Part shown: positions 53,614-62,873 of the stretch, one piece after another
How positions within the stretch are numbered: the stretch's first letter is position 1
Layout: each line of letters opens with the position of its first letter
Source: Desulfobulbaceae bacterium BRH_c16a
GTDB taxonomy: Bacteria; Desulfobacterota; Desulfobulbia; Desulfobulbales; Desulfocapsaceae
Length of the DNA: 64,000 nt
Direction: 5' to 3'
NCBI GenBank assembly: GCA_000961725.1
Contig: LADS01000039.1
Coordinates: 1 to 64,000 of the forward strand
Translations under genes and position numbers: made by a program
The notes under the pieces: model-generated
Seen by the model: only the letters and a program-made list of their open reading frames with translations
Database searches by the model: none
What the model was told of the DNA's origin: nothing

Positions 53614-54291
53614 ATGTTCAATGCCGAGAAATTACTGGGAAAAGTTTTACATGAAGTAACCGGAACAGGAAAGAAGAAAGGCAAGAGTTCAATGCTCGGC
53701 GGTTTCACCTCGGGTTCCGGCTTGATGACTCTGATCGGGCTTGGGGTAGGCGCTTTTGAAATACTGAAAGACAAACAAAACCAGTCCGCCGCCGGAGGGC
53801 ATCCACAAACACAACAGTATAATCAACCTCCTCCCCCACCCAATTGGGCAGGCACGGCACAACCTCCGCCTCCTCCCCGGCCGCCGCAGATACAAACACC
53901 GGCTGCCATTCCGCCTCAAGCTCCTGCTTTCGAATTAGCCCCGGCACGAAAGGAAGAATTAGCGATCCGCATGATCCAGGTGATGATAGCGGCCGCCCAT
54001 GCCGACGAAAGTCTCGATGCCGAGGAAGAGCAGGCGATTCTTGAACGGGCCGGAAAAGCCGGTCTTTCCCAGGAGGAGAGGATGTTTCTCCTGGACGAAC
54101 TGCATAAACCGAAAACCATCGCCGAACTGACCGCAGGGATCGACGATCCCTCTATTGCCAAAACCATGTATATGCTTGCAGTCAGTGCAATAGCGATAGA
54201 CACCGAGGCGGAACGACTCTGGCTTGACCAACTGGCGGCAGGACTTGGCCTCAGCAAAGCGGTTCAGAGCTTTATCGAAGAACAGGGCTGA
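53614..54291 (+). CDS. DUF533 / TerB-like protein
   Basis: 225 residues from ATG 53614 (MFNAEKLLG), the start that matches typical DUF533 proteins; TTG 53563 and ATG 53569 upstream are alternatives. An N-terminal glycine-rich hydrophobic segment (about 28-50) is followed by a Pro/Gln-rich linker (about 65-105) and an alpha-helical TerB-like domain (about 112-220; MIQVMIAAAHADESLDAEEE). YebE of E. coli is a relative, an inner-membrane protein of the Cpx regulon. Its function is unknown. Confidence 0.75.
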   Translation: MFNAEKLLGKVLHEVTGTGKKKGKSSMLGGFTSGSGLMTLIGLGVGAFEILKDKQNQSAAGGHPQTQQYNQPPPPPNWAGTAQPPPPPRPPQIQTPAAIPPQAPAFELAPARKEELAIRMIQVMIAAAHADESLDAEEEQAILERAGKAGLSQEERMFLLDELHKPKTIAELTAGIDDPSIAKTMYMLAVSAIAIDTEAERLWLDQLAAGLGLSKAVQSFIEEQG

Positions 54292-54411
54292 TTAAGAACG
54301 GGCGCCTCATCGATCAGATCTCAGGGGCTGTTGCTCGAAATGTTCTGGAACAGAGGCTGACGAGTTTATAAGATTTCTTGAGTACCAACCGGTCGTCGGG
54401 CAGGGTCAGGA

Positions 54412-55479
54412 TCACGTGGGTTCGTTCAGCAGGTGGCGGGTGGCTACAGGGTCCTGGCCATAAAGGTGAATGCTTTCTTTCAGTCCGTAACCTTTGATCA
54501 TTTTGATCGCCTTGGGGAGAAAACGATATTTAGGAAATTTCGCTTTGGTATCGAGATCGGCCTGAATCCATTCCCGGGGGAGATCGGGAATTCGCTTGAT
54601 CACAACATCCGGTACGAGGAAGTATACCAAACCGCCGACAATGGCCTCCTCCACCGCCAGCCACTCCTCCACTACATCCTGGATTTCCTGCAAAGATGGG
54701 AATTCCTTCCGGGCGATTACCGCAGCTAAGATCGCTTTTTCGGTATATCCTCGCAGGGCGATGTGCAAGGTTTCCTCAAGCGGAGTCATGAGCACGGTAT
54801 ACGGGTTGGCTGAAACGCTTTTCCATACTGTTTGCCGGTTTCGAAGAAATTGCCAGTTGCCGTTTTTCTCCGAATACTGGAGATGGCTCGAGTAAGAACC
54901 CACTTCATTTATAGGCTGTCGCCCGGAGAAACCAATCTCGATCCTCTTTTCCGATGCACCGCTGAAACGATAACGAGCGACATATTCCCGCGCAAGATCC
55001 TGAACGATTACCGCCTTAATTCCCAGTTCCTCCGTATCGTTCCCAATATTGTCTCTCAAAATGGAAATAGAGCTGTAGGGATTGACCAAACCGGTGCGGT
55101 CCAAAAGATCTTCAATGGTTTCATGGCAGTATTCGGTAAACAATCCTGCAACTTCCTTTCGGCTTTCCGGGACGTAGAGGAGCCTGTAGGAAAGCTCTTC
55201 AAGTTGCCATTGAATTTCCTTGCTGCCCAGATCGTCCCGGATCCGATCCAGCAAATCCGGACGCGAAGTGAGATATTCAAGGCTGGCGTTGTGGTCTGCA
55301 TCGTCTTGATTGCCCGCTTCAAAATCACTCAAAGCGATAAAATCCGTTGAACGTTCGGAAGCATCAAGCGAGGTGAGAAGACTCCGGTATTTGAATTTTG
55401 AAAGATCTTCCGGGAGATTCGTCGATTGTGCTCCCGGTGGAATGAAAAGGAAGAAGATAACGGACAACCGAACTAACAC
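54412..55479 (-). CDS. Secreted protein of unknown function
   Basis: 355 residues if started at GTG 55479 (VLVRLSVIFF), or TTG 55467. Either gives a clean signal peptide ending near GAQS. The open frame continues upstream to 55635, but that part runs through a palindromic repeat and reads unlike protein. The mature part is helix-rich and contains TPLEETLHIALRGYTEKAIL and then EEWLAVEEAIVGGLVYF; the Glu/His pattern could be a metal site, but no known protease signature is complete. It lies downstream of a two-component system on the same strand, separated by the repeat. I do not recognise a family. Confidence 0.55.
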   Translation of the reverse strand: MLVRLSVIFFLFIPPGAQSTNLPEDLSKFKYRSLLTSLDASERSTDFIALSDFEAGNQDDADHNASLEYLTSRPDLLDRIRDDLGSKEIQWQLEELSYRLLYVPESRKEVAGLFTEYCHETIEDLLDRTGLVNPYSSISILRDNIGNDTEELGIKAVIVQDLAREYVARYRFSGASEKRIEIGFSGRQPINEVGSYSSHLQYSEKNGNWQFLRNRQTVWKSVSANPYTVLMTPLEETLHIALRGYTEKAILAAVIARKEFPSLQEIQDVVEEWLAVEEAIVGGLVYFLVPDVVIKRIPDLPREWIQADLDTKAKFPKYRFLPKAIKMIKGYGLKESIHLYGQDPVATRHLLNEPT

Positions 55480-55555
55480 CCCACAAGGGGGTATAAGTAC
55501 CTTTAGACAGATTATTTTCTTGTTTTTTATGAACGAAAATAATCTGTAAGGTACT
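55478..55555 (-). repeat. Palindromic intergenic element, copy 4
   Basis: Minus orientation. The outer arms are AGTACCTT (55496-55503) and AAGGTACT (55548-55555). The inner stem ACAGATTATTTTC (55507-55519) and GAAAATAATCTGT (55535-55547) pairs perfectly over 13 bases but differs in sequence from the other copies. The flanking hairpin ACCCC/GGGGT lies at 55478-55492 and touches the likely GTG start of the secreted-protein gene. A further CCCCC-T-GGGGG palindrome occurs at 55613-55623. Confidence 0.8.
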
Positions 55556-55709
55556 AATAATTTAAGTCTCTCACAACACAGCATCTTGTTTACAATAACT
55601 GGAATTTTATATCCCCCTGGGGGAATGTGATTCAATTTTTAAAACCAGTCATTATATCGGCTCAAGGAGGAAAAACTGAAGAAAGAAGTTCAGTCATATG
55701 AAAAAAAAT

Positions 55710-57080
55710 CTATTTCTCGCGAAATTCCGTGGGGTTCAGGCCATGCTTTCGTAGCAGCGCGTAAAAATCCGCCCGGTATTTGCCCGCCGCTTTCGCAGCC
55801 TGGCTTACATTGCCCTGGTTGAGTTCAAGGAGTTGGGTAAGATACTCTTTTTCAAAGTTGTCCCTGGCGTGACGAAGAGGTTGAATGCTTTCCTCTCCGG
55901 ACATACAGGCGATCAGGTCGGGAGTTATAATCTCACCCTCCGCCATGGCCACGGCATATTCCATCGAGTTTTCCAGTTCTCTGACATTGCCCGGCCAGTC
56001 GTATGCCATCAACTTGCGAAGAGCGTCCGGCGATATGTCCCTGAGATTCTTTTTTGCTTCTTTACTGAACCCGGCGAGAAAATGTCTGGCCAGGGGAAGA
56101 ATATCTTCCTTCCGCCTGCGAAGAGGCGGCAGTACTATAGGGATCACGTGAATGCGGTAATAAAGATCCTCACGAAAGAGCCTGTCGTGCATCAACTTGT
56201 CGAGATTGCTGTTGGACGCTGCAATGATTCGGACATCGACTTTTACCTTGCGGTTGCTTCCGAGCGGATAAAATTCCCGCTCCTCGAGTATGCGGAGAAG
56301 CTTGGCCTGCATCGACAGGGGCAGCTCGGAAAGTTCATCGAAGAAAAAACTTCCTCCATGGGCTCGGGCAAAGAGGCCTTCCCTCCGTCCATCGGCGCCG
56401 GTGAAGGCCCCTTTTTCATAACCGAGCAGCTCACTTTCCAATAAGTTTTCGGGGATTGCGGCACAATTGATCGCGATAAACGGACCGTTTTTTCTTGGGC
56501 TGGCGGCATGAAGGCATCGGGCGATCAGTTCCTTGCCGGTGCCGCTTTCTCCTTCGATATACACGTTGGAATCGGTGACTGCGACCTGGACCACCTTGGC
56601 CAATACCGATTTCATTTCTCTGCTTCTCGCTATGATCCTCGAAAAAAAAGCAGGATGATTGTGCTGCTCGTCAGGTGGATACCTGCCGTTTAGCATACGA
56701 CTTTTTTCCAGGCAGTTTTCGATTTGACGAATCAACTCATCGCCGTCAAACGGTTTGGTCAGATAGTTACAGGCACCGCGTTCCATTGCGTTCACCGCAC
56801 TGCCGATGGTTCCGTACGCCGTAAGAATAATTGCCGGTAGTAACGGCTGGAGGTCCCGTAGTTTTTCCATCAAATCTACGCCATTGTCATCGTTCAGCTT
56901 GTAGTCGATGACCGCCAGATCGATATAGTTTTGTTCGGCCAGGTCTATAGCCTTTCGACTGTCGGAAGCCGACAGCACGCAGTATCCGTTCGCTTTCAGG
57001 CGCATACCTATCACCCGCAGGATGCTGGCATCGTCGTCAATCGCCAATATTGTTTTCGCATTGAAATCGGTTTGTTTCAT
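55710..57080 (-). CDS. NtrC-family sigma-54 response regulator (GlrR-like)
   Basis: 456 residues: receiver (phospho-Asp59, LTAYGT, K109), AAA+ sigma-54 activation domain with Walker A GESGTGKE (177-184), an intact GAFTGA loop (224-229) and RIIAASNSNL, then a Fis-type HTH (about 415-450; GNVSQAAKAAGKYRADFYAL). The intact GAFTGA means it should activate sigma-54 RNA polymerase. It follows the sensor kinase by 90 bases on the same strand. The arrangement resembles GlrK-GlrR (QseE-QseF). Confidence 0.92.
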   Translation of the reverse strand: MKQTDFNAKTILAIDDDASILRVIGMRLKANGYCVLSASDSRKAIDLAEQNYIDLAVIDYKLNDDNGVDLMEKLRDLQPLLPAIILTAYGTIGSAVNAMERGACNYLTKPFDGDELIRQIENCLEKSRMLNGRYPPDEQHNHPAFFSRIIARSREMKSVLAKVVQVAVTDSNVYIEGESGTGKELIARCLHAASPRKNGPFIAINCAAIPENLLESELLGYEKGAFTGADGRREGLFARAHGGSFFFDELSELPLSMQAKLLRILEEREFYPLGSNRKVKVDVRIIAASNSNLDKLMHDRLFREDLYYRIHVIPIVLPPLRRRKEDILPLARHFLAGFSKEAKKNLRDISPDALRKLMAYDWPGNVRELENSMEYAVAMAEGEIITPDLIACMSGEESIQPLRHARDNFEKEYLTQLLELNQGNVSQAAKAAGKYRADFYALLRKHGLNPTEFREK

Positions 57081-57170
57081 TCATGCTCCTCTCCGGCTGG
57101 TTTGGGCTCTACAAGTTCCAGATCACCGCTTTGAGCTGGGCAATTTGCTTCCGGCATCCGCTAATCGCAT

Positions 57171-58625
57171 TTAAGACAATGAAGCAGGCGGCAGGGAAAA
57201 ATAAAATGTACTGCCGCAACCTTTCTTGCTTTCTACCCATATGCTGCCCCCGTGAGCTTTGACAATGTGCCGGGAAATCGCCAGGCCTAAGCCGCTGCCT
57301 CTGATGGTATTTTTTTCATCCTCGATTCTGCGAAATTTATCGAAAATGTCCTGCATGTTATGTGGTTCGATACCGCACCCGCTGTCGGTTACGGAAATGT
57401 GCAGTAATCCACCTGCAGCTGCGGGAACCTGCACATCCAGGGTAATACTCCCTTCGGGATCGGTATATTTCAAGGCGTTGCCGATCAGGTTGTCGAGCAG
57501 TTGGTGCAATTGATCGGGATCGACCAGGACCCGGGGAAGATCGGCTTTCGGCAGAAAGTTCATGGTAACGTTTTTAGCCTGGGCAATAGGGCTGAGCCTG
57601 GACAGGGCGCTCTGGATCAACTCATTCAAATCGGCCTCGACAAACCGGTAGTCCATCATTTTACTTTCCATCCGCGATAAATCGAGGATCCGGTTGACCG
57701 AAAAGATAAGTCGCCTGCATTCATTGCCAACAATTGTCATCAACTGCGACTGGCTCTTCGGATCATGATCGAAGATACCCTTGTTGAGCATCTCCGATGC
57801 TTCCCATATGGCAGTCAAGGGGGTCCGCAGAGTGTGCGACAAATGGCTGATGAAATCCTCTTTCAAACGGTCGAGTTCCTGTAATCTTTCACTCATTGCG
57901 TTGAATTCGCCGGCCAGATTACAGATCTCCCGAGGTGCTCGCAATTCTTCTATTTTCATGTACTTGCCGGCGGCTATGTCTCTCGTTTTCCTTTGAAACA
58001 GGACAATTGGCCGGACAATGCGCCGTGTGGTCAGCAAAGTGACGGTGAGACTCAGGACGATGCAGGCAATGGCGAAAGCAATGGTCACCCAAAGAACCTT
58101 TGTGCTGATCGATTCCGATATGCGGATTTTTTCATCTCTCATCCTGTTGCCGGCTTGGACGATTTGCTTCAGCGAGCTGAGAAGTGTTTGTACCAACTCA
58201 TTGCGCTTGAGCTCGTAGCTCGAAAACGAGACACTCTCACCATGTTTTTTCCAGTCGTCCACTCCATTGAAGTAAGAGTGGCTGAATGTCAGCGCTTTTT
58301 TGAAAAAAGCACTGGATTCATTTTCATAGATCAGAGATTCCAGAAGCGACAACTGTTCGAGAAATTCGTCTTGCCGTCTTGAAAAAAGCAGATAGAAATC
58401 AGAATCTTGAGAAATCCAATGTTTTTTCTCGATACTGACCAGAATCCGCAGCCGGGTTGATAGGGATTCGGCGATGTTGATGACATCGCTATCCACCCCG
58501 GCGGCAATATGGTTGATATGGCTTAAACGATTCAGCTCGAATGCAACGTAGGCCCCAAAGGAAAACACCAGGAACATGATTGCCAGATAACCGCCCATGA
58601 GGCACTGGAAGATCGTCGGTCGCAT
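57171..58625 (-). CDS. Membrane sensor histidine kinase (GlrK-like)
   Basis: 484 residues. Transmembrane helices at about 10-30 and 177-199 bracket a periplasmic helical sensor of ~145 residues. A HAMP domain (200-255) follows, then HisKA with phospho-acceptor His264 (FISHLSHTLRTPLTAIWEAS) and HATPase (DNLIGNALKY, DSGCGIEPHN, GSGLGLAISRH). The layout resembles GlrK/QseE. It is the probable partner of the sigma-54 regulator directly downstream. Confidence 0.92.
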   Translation of the reverse strand: MRPTIFQCLMGGYLAIMFLVFSFGAYVAFELNRLSHINHIAAGVDSDVINIAESLSTRLRILVSIEKKHWISQDSDFYLLFSRRQDEFLEQLSLLESLIYENESSAFFKKALTFSHSYFNGVDDWKKHGESVSFSSYELKRNELVQTLLSSLKQIVQAGNRMRDEKIRISESISTKVLWVTIAFAIACIVLSLTVTLLTTRRIVRPIVLFQRKTRDIAAGKYMKIEELRAPREICNLAGEFNAMSERLQELDRLKEDFISHLSHTLRTPLTAIWEASEMLNKGIFDHDPKSQSQLMTIVGNECRRLIFSVNRILDLSRMESKMMDYRFVEADLNELIQSALSRLSPIAQAKNVTMNFLPKADLPRVLVDPDQLHQLLDNLIGNALKYTDPEGSITLDVQVPAAAGGLLHISVTDSGCGIEPHNMQDIFDKFRRIEDEKNTIRGSGLGLAISRHIVKAHGGSIWVESKKGCGSTFYFSLPPASLS

Positions 58626-58786
58626 GATGAGGATTCTCTTCTGAATGGCTTATGTATTCGGCTGGAAGGTGAGAGCCGGGCACCTATGCCTATCATATAG
58701 TAACCCTCTCAAGGCAAGCTTGTCAAACCCAAGTCCGAAAGCAACAAAGAATCGAGTAGCGCGCAATATCGGCAAAAACAAAAAAA

Positions 58787-58804
58787 GGGCACCCGAAGGT
58801 GCCC
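58787..58804 (-). terminator. Intrinsic terminator of the small exported-protein gene
   Basis: GGGCACC-CGAA-GGTGCCC is a seven-base-pair stem with a tetraloop. On the minus strand it is followed by six T residues, 32 bases after the stop of the gene at 58836-59186. Confidence 0.88.
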
Positions 58805-58835
58805 CCAATCCATTTATTTATCAGTATATCTATTG

Positions 58836-59186
58836 TTATTCGATAATATGGTACTCCTGAACTTCTACGGTCTTCTGACCCGCTTCTTCCATCACGGTGC
58901 CTTTAATCTCGACTTTCATCCCGCTCAGGGTCTTCACTTCCATGCCTTTCTCGTTATCGGCAAGGCGAAAAGTCTCACCTTCTTCATTGACGAATTGATT
59001 GTTCTCATCAATTTTACCGGATAAAGTCTGTTGCTCGCCTGCAGACATTCCCGTTTCCGTCGAGGGCGAAACGGTCTCGGATTTTGTCTTGGTCTCGCCA
59101 GTCCCCGGCGATACTGCCTGGCTCACCCCAAAAGACAAAGTCAATGTAATCAGTAATGCCATCGAATACGTTATAATCTTTTTCAT
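58836..59186 (-). CDS. Small exported protein, possible OB-fold domain
   Basis: 116 residues; GGAGG lies nine bases before the ATG. A signal peptide (about 4-24, SQAVS) is followed by a Ser/Thr/Glu-rich linker and a C-terminal beta-rich domain (about 54-116) reading LSGKIDENNQFVNEEGETFR and KVEIKGTVMEEAGQKTVEVQ, a pattern seen in small OB-fold periplasmic proteins. No named function is recognised. It has its own terminator and no cotranscribed partner; the sensor kinase gene starts downstream on the same strand. Confidence 0.7.
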   Translation of the reverse strand: MKKIITYSMALLITLTLSFGVSQAVSPGTGETKTKSETVSPSTETGMSAGEQQTLSGKIDENNQFVNEEGETFRLADNEKGMEVKTLSGMKVEIKGTVMEEAGQKTVEVQEYHIIE

Positions 59187-59724
59187 CGCGTCAATCCTCC
59201 ATAACCTGTTTATGCTGCATCGGAATATCCGGGCAGCTTTATCTCAACACATTCCACCCAGGTAAGCTTTGAGCCCCGTTGGGAACGGTCAAGCCGAAGA
59301 GTGCTGAAAACCAGCCTCAAACTGTATCAACGATCAGCAAGATATATGCCTGACATGTAATTTTATATTAAAATTTGTTATTTCATCTCATTACATTCAT
59401 ATATAGCTCCTTGGCACACTTTCCTGAATGAAGGAAAAATCCTACGCTCTTTCAGGCAATATTTGGAGCGATACGAGAAACACCCGCGTTACCTCCGCTA
59501 ATTTTGCGTAAATCACCTGAAGGGATTTCCCTGCATCTCAAAAAAAAATTTACACCGCATCGCCCAGTTTCATGAAGGCCAGGCGGGTCAATTAAGTCGG
59601 ACAATCAATGACTCGCTTTTTCAGGCAAGAATGTATTTGCCTGTGAAGCGATCATCAGCTAGACTCGGCAACACGGCGACAGCAGCAATTTCAACAGGCC
59701 TTTTCCCTCCGTAAACCGGATCCA
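59187..59724. other. Long divergent intergenic region
   Basis: About 540 bases between the small exported protein (minus) and the SNF2 helicase (plus). It is AT-rich around 59340-59410. Short hairpins occur (CCGTT-GGG-AACGG at 59277-59289; GCTG-AAAAC-CAGC near 59302-59314), but no gene, riboswitch or tRNA could be supported. It probably holds both divergent promoters. Confidence 0.45.
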
Positions 59725-62700
59725 ATGTATAATTTCCCGAATACTCCCATTCCAATGTTTTTTCCGGTGTCCGAAGGGGCGCTGCTGAGGCCCTGGTTTT
59801 CACTCGACAGGCTCGACCAGGGCCTGCAATTGATACGCGAGCAGAAAATTACCGGTTTTCACTGCATCCGTAACGCAGTGGGAGCACTTGTCGACCAGGA
59901 AGCCCCGATAATGCTCCAGTTCGAAAAGAATGCAACTCTGCACCAAGGATTTACCATCCGCAGTGCCCATTGCAGTCTTTGTCGTCGGAAGCCCGATCAC
60001 CAAAACTGCGCGCATACCGCAGCCCTGGCAATTCTCAGTCTGACCATGTCGAGGGAACAAAATAAGGCGGTCCCGATACCGTTCGGTTTTGCGCAAAGCA
60101 GCTGGTTGAAAATCGGCATGTTTTTATATGAATGGTTGAACCGGATACAGATTACCGTTCGTCGTACTGCGGGCGAGGCGGTTTCTTTATGGGAGATTGC
60201 CCCTGCCGAAGGGCTTGTCCGGATTGGCATTCCAGAGTCCTGGAACGGTCTTGGCCAAATACTGTCTCCGGGAATGAAATCCGAAAAGAAAGAACCGGAC
60301 AGCGGTCTCGCCCTGCTCAACAAGCAACTGCAGGTCTTGACCATGACTGAAGGTGAACGTAATCTTGCTGCGGCCGGAAGCAGCAGCATCGGGTGGCAAA
60401 AGGACAGCTCCTTCTGGATCTGGCTGGTGCGGATGCTTTACGCCTTCCACGGCGACACTCTGCCGGAGTTATGCAGGGATCAGGTCACCTCCAGCTTTTT
60501 CCTGCAGATCGGGACTGCCGGGGAACCCGGATCATTGACTATCATATTGCCGCGGGACAAGACCTGGGAGATGGTCCGAAATATCACTTTACCCTCCAAA
60601 ACCGCCGCCATCCTTCCTCCGGCAAAAGACTGTTTCAAGGTATTTTTCAATGCCGATAACCTGCTTGAGGTCAGCCCATGTGTGCGTCTTGCAGACGGGC
60701 GGATCTTTTCCCGGCAGGATCTGGCCGGGGATCGGTTCTCCAGCGCCTACTACCTGAAGGGTGAAGGCTTTCTGCCGACAGTCCGTCTTCCGGCCGAGGG
60801 CACTTTCGGCAATCCGGCAGTGCAGACCGCCATGCCCCTCTTTGGCTTTTTACAAAACGAAAAGACCAGAGACCAGCCGTTCACCGTGGCACAAAACGAT
60901 ATCCCGGCCTTTCTCGACGCCAACCGGCAGCCGTTGCACTTTGCCGATAATATCGTCGACCGGGAACTGCTCGACCTGGAGGTTCGTGAACTTCCCGACC
61001 GATTGTTCATCGACAGCTTCGAAGAACGCGACGACTGGTGTTACCTCTCCTGTCGATACGGCCTCGGCAATACCAGCATCAGTCTCGGCGATATCGTAAG
61101 CGCCAGGGAAAAAAAACTGACCTGTCTTCCCGGCAAGGAGTGGCTGCAGATCGACGGGACCCCGTTGTCCTGGCTTTACGAGCTGGCAGAAGACCGTTTC
61201 TCTGTCGACGGCTCCGGCAGGATCCGTCTCAGCTACCGGGAGATGCTTGCCCTGACAGCGCTCATCCCCGAAATCGACATCACCATCGAGAAAAAATCGA
61301 TCCGCCGGCAGCTGGCCGGTCTGCTCGATCCATCCTGCTGGACCGACGACCTGTCGCTCACCGAGGCCCCGATCCACCTGCGCCCCTATCAGCGCAACGG
61401 CCTTGCCTGGCTGAACCGCCTGTACCGGCTGGGAATAGGCGGCCTGCTGGCCGACGACATGGGCCTCGGCAAGACCCATCAAGGACTTGCACTGCTCCAG
61501 GGCGCGGCAAAGGCCGGCGGCAAAAAGCCTATGCTGGTTATCTGTCCCGCCTCGGTGGTCCTCAATTGGGCGGAAAAAATCGACACTTTTTACCAGGGCA
61601 TGGACTATGCGGTCTACTATGGGCCGCAGCGGGACTTGAAAACAGTGCAGGAACACAGCCTGATCCTTACCACCTACGGGATCGTCCGACAGGACCTGGA
61701 CCAGCTTCGGCTGTGCCCCTTCGACATCATCCTCCTCGACGAGATCCAGCATCTGAAAAACCGCACGACCGCCATCCATCATGCTGTTGCCGCCCTGGAA
61801 GGCCGGGTCAAGATCGGGCTGACCGGAACCCCGGTGGAAAACTCCCTGCAGGACCTCAGGTCCATCTTCGACATCTGTCTGCCCGGTCTGCTCGGCAGCG
61901 AGCGTCAATTTGATCGGCTCTATGTCCAGCCGATAACCGAAGGCGGCAGCAAGGAGGTCCGCGACCGGCTCGGCCGCCTGATCCATCCCTTTATCCTCAG
62001 AAGAAGCAGAAGCCAGGTGCTGACCGAACTTCCGGCGATAATCGAAGACGACAGGATCTGCGAGTTGAGCGACGACCAGGTCGGCCTCTATCGCGAGGTG
62101 ATCGGCGAAAGGGAGAAGGAGCTGGAGGAACTGGCGGAGGGCACGGGGACGATCCCGTATATGAACATCCTCGCCGTCATCACCCGGCTCAAGCAGATCT
62201 GCTGTCACCCGTGTCTGGTTAAGGGATGCGACGACCCGGAAGAATATGCCGGCGGCAAGTGGGATCTCTTTGTCGAGCTGGTCTCGGAGCTGCTCGCCGC
62301 AGAGATAAAATTTGTCGTTTTCAGCCAGTACACCGGGATGCTGGATCTGATCGAAAACTATCTGAAAAAAGCCCGGATACCTTTTGCCAATCTGAAGGGA
62401 AACATGCCGGTCGCCAAGCGGCAGAAGATGATCGACCGGTTCAACACCGATCCCGACTGCCGGGTCTTCTGCGCCAGTTTACTTGCAGGCGGAGTCGGCA
62501 TCGATCTGACCGCCGCCGGCGCAGTCATCCACTACGACCGCTGGTGGAACCCGGCACGGGAAGAGCAAGCCACCGCCCGGGTCCACCGGATGGGACAGAA
62601 AAACGTGGTCCAGGTCTTCCGGCTGATCACCAAGGGAACGCTGGAAGAAAAAATCCATCAACTGATAACAAAAAAACGCGAACTGGCAACCTCACTGATC

Positions 62701-62769
62701 CAGGAAGACGAAGCCGGGATCATTAAACAGCTTGACCGTCGCCAACTGGCCGAACTCCTGCGCCTGTAA
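59725..62769 (+). CDS. SNF2-family helicase with N-terminal SWIM-type zinc finger
   Basis: 1014 residues. Residues about 79-97 form a SWIM-like finger (C-S-L-C...C-A-H). The middle ~400 residues are unassigned. The SNF2 ATPase core begins near 550: LRPYQRNGLAWLNRL, Walker A DDMGLGKT, LTTYGIVRQD, Walker B LLDEIQHLKN and GLTGTPVENSL. The second lobe has VVFSQYTGMLDLIE, LLAGGVGIDLTAAGAVIHYD and ARVHRMGQ. Bacterial SWIM-SNF2 (RapA/HepA-like) proteins remodel nucleic acid-protein complexes or RNA polymerase; the exact role is unknown. No defence genes adjoin it. Confidence 0.9.
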   Translation: MYNFPNTPIPMFFPVSEGALLRPWFSLDRLDQGLQLIREQKITGFHCIRNAVGALVDQEAPIMLQFEKNATLHQGFTIRSAHCSLCRRKPDHQNCAHTAALAILSLTMSREQNKAVPIPFGFAQSSWLKIGMFLYEWLNRIQITVRRTAGEAVSLWEIAPAEGLVRIGIPESWNGLGQILSPGMKSEKKEPDSGLALLNKQLQVLTMTEGERNLAAAGSSSIGWQKDSSFWIWLVRMLYAFHGDTLPELCRDQVTSSFFLQIGTAGEPGSLTIILPRDKTWEMVRNITLPSKTAAILPPAKDCFKVFFNADNLLEVSPCVRLADGRIFSRQDLAGDRFSSAYYLKGEGFLPTVRLPAEGTFGNPAVQTAMPLFGFLQNEKTRDQPFTVAQNDIPAFLDANRQPLHFADNIVDRELLDLEVRELPDRLFIDSFEERDDWCYLSCRYGLGNTSISLGDIVSAREKKLTCLPGKEWLQIDGTPLSWLYELAEDRFSVDGSGRIRLSYREMLALTALIPEIDITIEKKSIRRQLAGLLDPSCWTDDLSLTEAPIHLRPYQRNGLAWLNRLYRLGIGGLLADDMGLGKTHQGLALLQGAAKAGGKKPMLVICPASVVLNWAEKIDTFYQGMDYAVYYGPQRDLKTVQEHSLILTTYGIVRQDLDQLRLCPFDIILLDEIQHLKNRTTAIHHAVAALEGRVKIGLTGTPVENSLQDLRSIFDICLPGLLGSERQFDRLYVQPITEGGSKEVRDRLGRLIHPFILRRSRSQVLTELPAIIEDDRICELSDDQVGLYREVIGEREKELEELAEGTGTIPYMNILAVITRLKQICCHPCLVKGCDDPEEYAGGKWDLFVELVSELLAAEIKFVVFSQYTGMLDLIENYLKKARIPFANLKGNMPVAKRQKMIDRFNTDPDCRVFCASLLAGGVGIDLTAAGAVIHYDRWWNPAREEQATARVHRMGQKNVVQVFRLITKGTLEEKIHQLITKKRELATSLIQEDEAGIIKQLDRRQLAELLRL

Positions 62770-62858
62770 CCGCCGTGATTATCTTTTTTTCCCATTGCAC
62801 GGCGGCCCCACGTCGTCAACCCAGTAGAGTCTATTTAGTCTGAAACCGGATACAACCT

Positions 62859-62873
62859 GTTACAAGTTGTTAC
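62859..62873. promoter_or_regulatory. GTTAC-N5-GTTAC direct repeat upstream of the Spy-like gene
   Basis: GTTAC at 62859-62863 and 62869-62873 are ten bases apart, one helical turn, about 100 bases before the Spy-like start. OmpR/CpxR-class regulators bind direct repeats of this spacing (E. coli CpxR: GTAAA-N5-GTAAA). The regulator encoded next to the target is a good candidate. Confidence 0.5.

Noticed and set aside
59230-59335. Minus-strand sequence resembling a cyclic-di-GMP-I riboswitch (a GGGGCTCAAAGC core upstream of the small exported-protein gene).
   Set aside because: The required GNRA tetraloop stem is replaced by a CCGTT-CCC-AACGG triloop and the conserved flanking core does not match, so the resemblance is probably chance.
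59412-59427. TGGCAC followed by CCTGA, like a sigma-54 promoter.
   Set aside because: The -12 element TTGC is missing at the right spacing.
60850-62208. Long minus-strand open frame (452 codons) within the SNF2 helicase gene.
   Set aside because: Antisense shadow; the plus strand carries all SNF2 motifs in order.
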